A stretch of DNA of 5,859 bases from Nitrospinaceae bacterium UBA3496. GTDB taxonomy: Bacteria > UBA8248. Made by a program: the position numbers and the translations under genes. The stretch lies in NCBI GenBank assembly GCA_002377645.1, contig DFQF01000009.1, forward strand, positions 3,940 through 9,798. The letters are read 5' to 3'. A model generated the notes under the pieces. It saw only the letters and a list, made by a program, of their open reading frames with translations, was not told the origin of the DNA and did no database searches. Positions 5,248 to 5,859 of this stretch are shown here, one piece after another. Each line of letters opens with the position of its first letter. Within the stretch, counting starts at the first letter, position 1.

Positions 5248-5859
5248 TTAGAGGTCTTCTTTTTTCGTTCTCTTCTTAATAAGTTTCATAAATGCTCTGG
5301 CTTCTATATCGTCCCAGTAAACAAGATGCATAACATCTTTATACCAAAGACATTTGTAGTTGCTGTATTTACTGCCATATTTAGCACAAGATCTGCTTAC
5401 CTGCATCACGATGCGTCCATTGTCGTAAATATTGGCATAACGGGTAAGAGTTTTTGCTCTGTACATTTCTCTTTCTGAAGCATTGGCTGATTTGTTTACT
5501 TTGTATTTTTTTCTAAGCATATTATGTATTTTTGTCCACTCTGCGTAAGTATGTTTCCCTAGCGCTACTTGTATGCTGGACACTACATTTTTTCCGTTTT
5601 TCTTTCTAAATGTTAAAGGAACAGAACGCATGATGCCGAACAATTCTCTTTGGCACTTAATCCAACCATCATATTTTGGATTATTGCTTGGAGTATACTT
5701 GCACATTTTGCTTGCAGCTCCTGCTTGTCTTTTCGTCATACCAAATTTAACGCCCCATTTTCCTCTAGCATTTTTGAAAGAAGACATTTGGGACATTTCT
5801 TGTTTTGCTCTGGCTTTTTGCATTGCTTTTTGTTCTGCTTTCTCTTGTGCCTTTTTATC
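5248..5859 (-). CDS. Lysine-rich protein of unknown function, 5' end outside the window
   Basis: I do not recognise this gene firmly. The frame is open to the window edge: 12 codons (D-K-K-A-Q-E-K-A-E-Q-K-A) precede the first visible Met at 5821-5823, so at least 203 residues are present and the true start lies further out. From that Met, residues 1-20 continue the charged Lys/Ala/Gln/Glu segment, probably helical or coiled-coil. Next comes W-G-V-K-F-G-M-T-K (23-31), which resembles the opening of a domain found in some bacterial envelope proteins. It is followed by a beta-like stretch V-V-S-S-I-Q-V-A-L (80-88), Y-A-E-W-T-K-I-H-N-M-L-R-K-K-Y (93-107) and a late beta-like I-V-M-Q-V-S (138-143). 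Four cysteines (41, 57, 146, 158) could form disulfides if it is exported; a signal peptide would lie outside the window. The protein is strongly basic. It is probably co-transcribed with the cupin gene 17 nt downstream. Confidence 0.7.
   Translation of the reverse strand, partial: DKKAQEKAEQKAMQKARAKQEMSQMSSFKNARGKWGVKFGMTKRQAGAASKMCKYTPSNNPKYDGWIKCQRELFGIMRSVPLTFRKKNGKNVVSSIQVALGKHTYAEWTKIHNMLRKKYKVNKSANASEREMYRAKTLTRYANIYDNGRIVMQVSRSCAKYGSKYSNYKCLWYKDVMHLVYWDDIEARAFMKLIKKRTKKEDL

Overview
The window looks like a piece of an AT-rich chromosome from a Gram-negative bacterium. The genes have good Shine-Dalgarno sites. The solute-binding protein has an ordinary Sec signal peptide and no lipobox, and the transporter is of the Dpp/Opp (peptide/nickel) family. 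The strongest clue to the organism is an apparent selenocysteine codon, which would require a selA/selB/selC/selD system elsewhere in the genome. A marine or deltaproteobacterium-like host would fit, but that is inference; no taxonomic marker is present.

Layout. The left part (1-1111) is a minus-strand pair of genes from the AhpD/carboxymuconolactone decarboxylase (CMD) superfamily. The first gene (458-1111) would look like two broken ORFs in a routine annotation, because an in-frame TGA lies at 863-865. That TGA falls exactly where the family has the second cysteine of its CxxC redox motif, giving C-T-Y-U. The frame continues uninterrupted for 134 further codons of recognisable family sequence. 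A stem-loop with a GGUC apical loop, resembling a bacterial SECIS element, starts 13 nt after the TGA. I call it one 217-residue selenoprotein. The second gene (26-400) is a small, cysteine-free CMD protein of PcaC-like layout.

A 212-bp divergent intergenic region (1112-1323) holds two inverted repeats and a plausible plus-strand sigma70 promoter. One repeat overlaps the promoter, like an operator. A hairpin followed by a T tract lies in the leader of the plus-strand operon.

The centre (1324-4815, plus strand) encodes a solute-binding protein and two inner-membrane permeases of a Dpp/Opp-type ABC importer. A strong intrinsic terminator sits between the binding-protein gene and the permease genes. 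No ATPase gene is present; the gene that follows is on the other strand.

The right part (4820-5859, minus strand) holds a single-domain cupin with a GTG start. Upstream of it, 17 nt away, is a lysine-rich protein of unknown function whose 5' end lies beyond the window.

Putting it together (inference): a substrate taken up by the ABC system may be processed or detoxified by the divergently transcribed CMD-family proteins. The selenoprotein would be the thiol/selenol redox or peroxidase component. The substrate cannot be told from the sequence.
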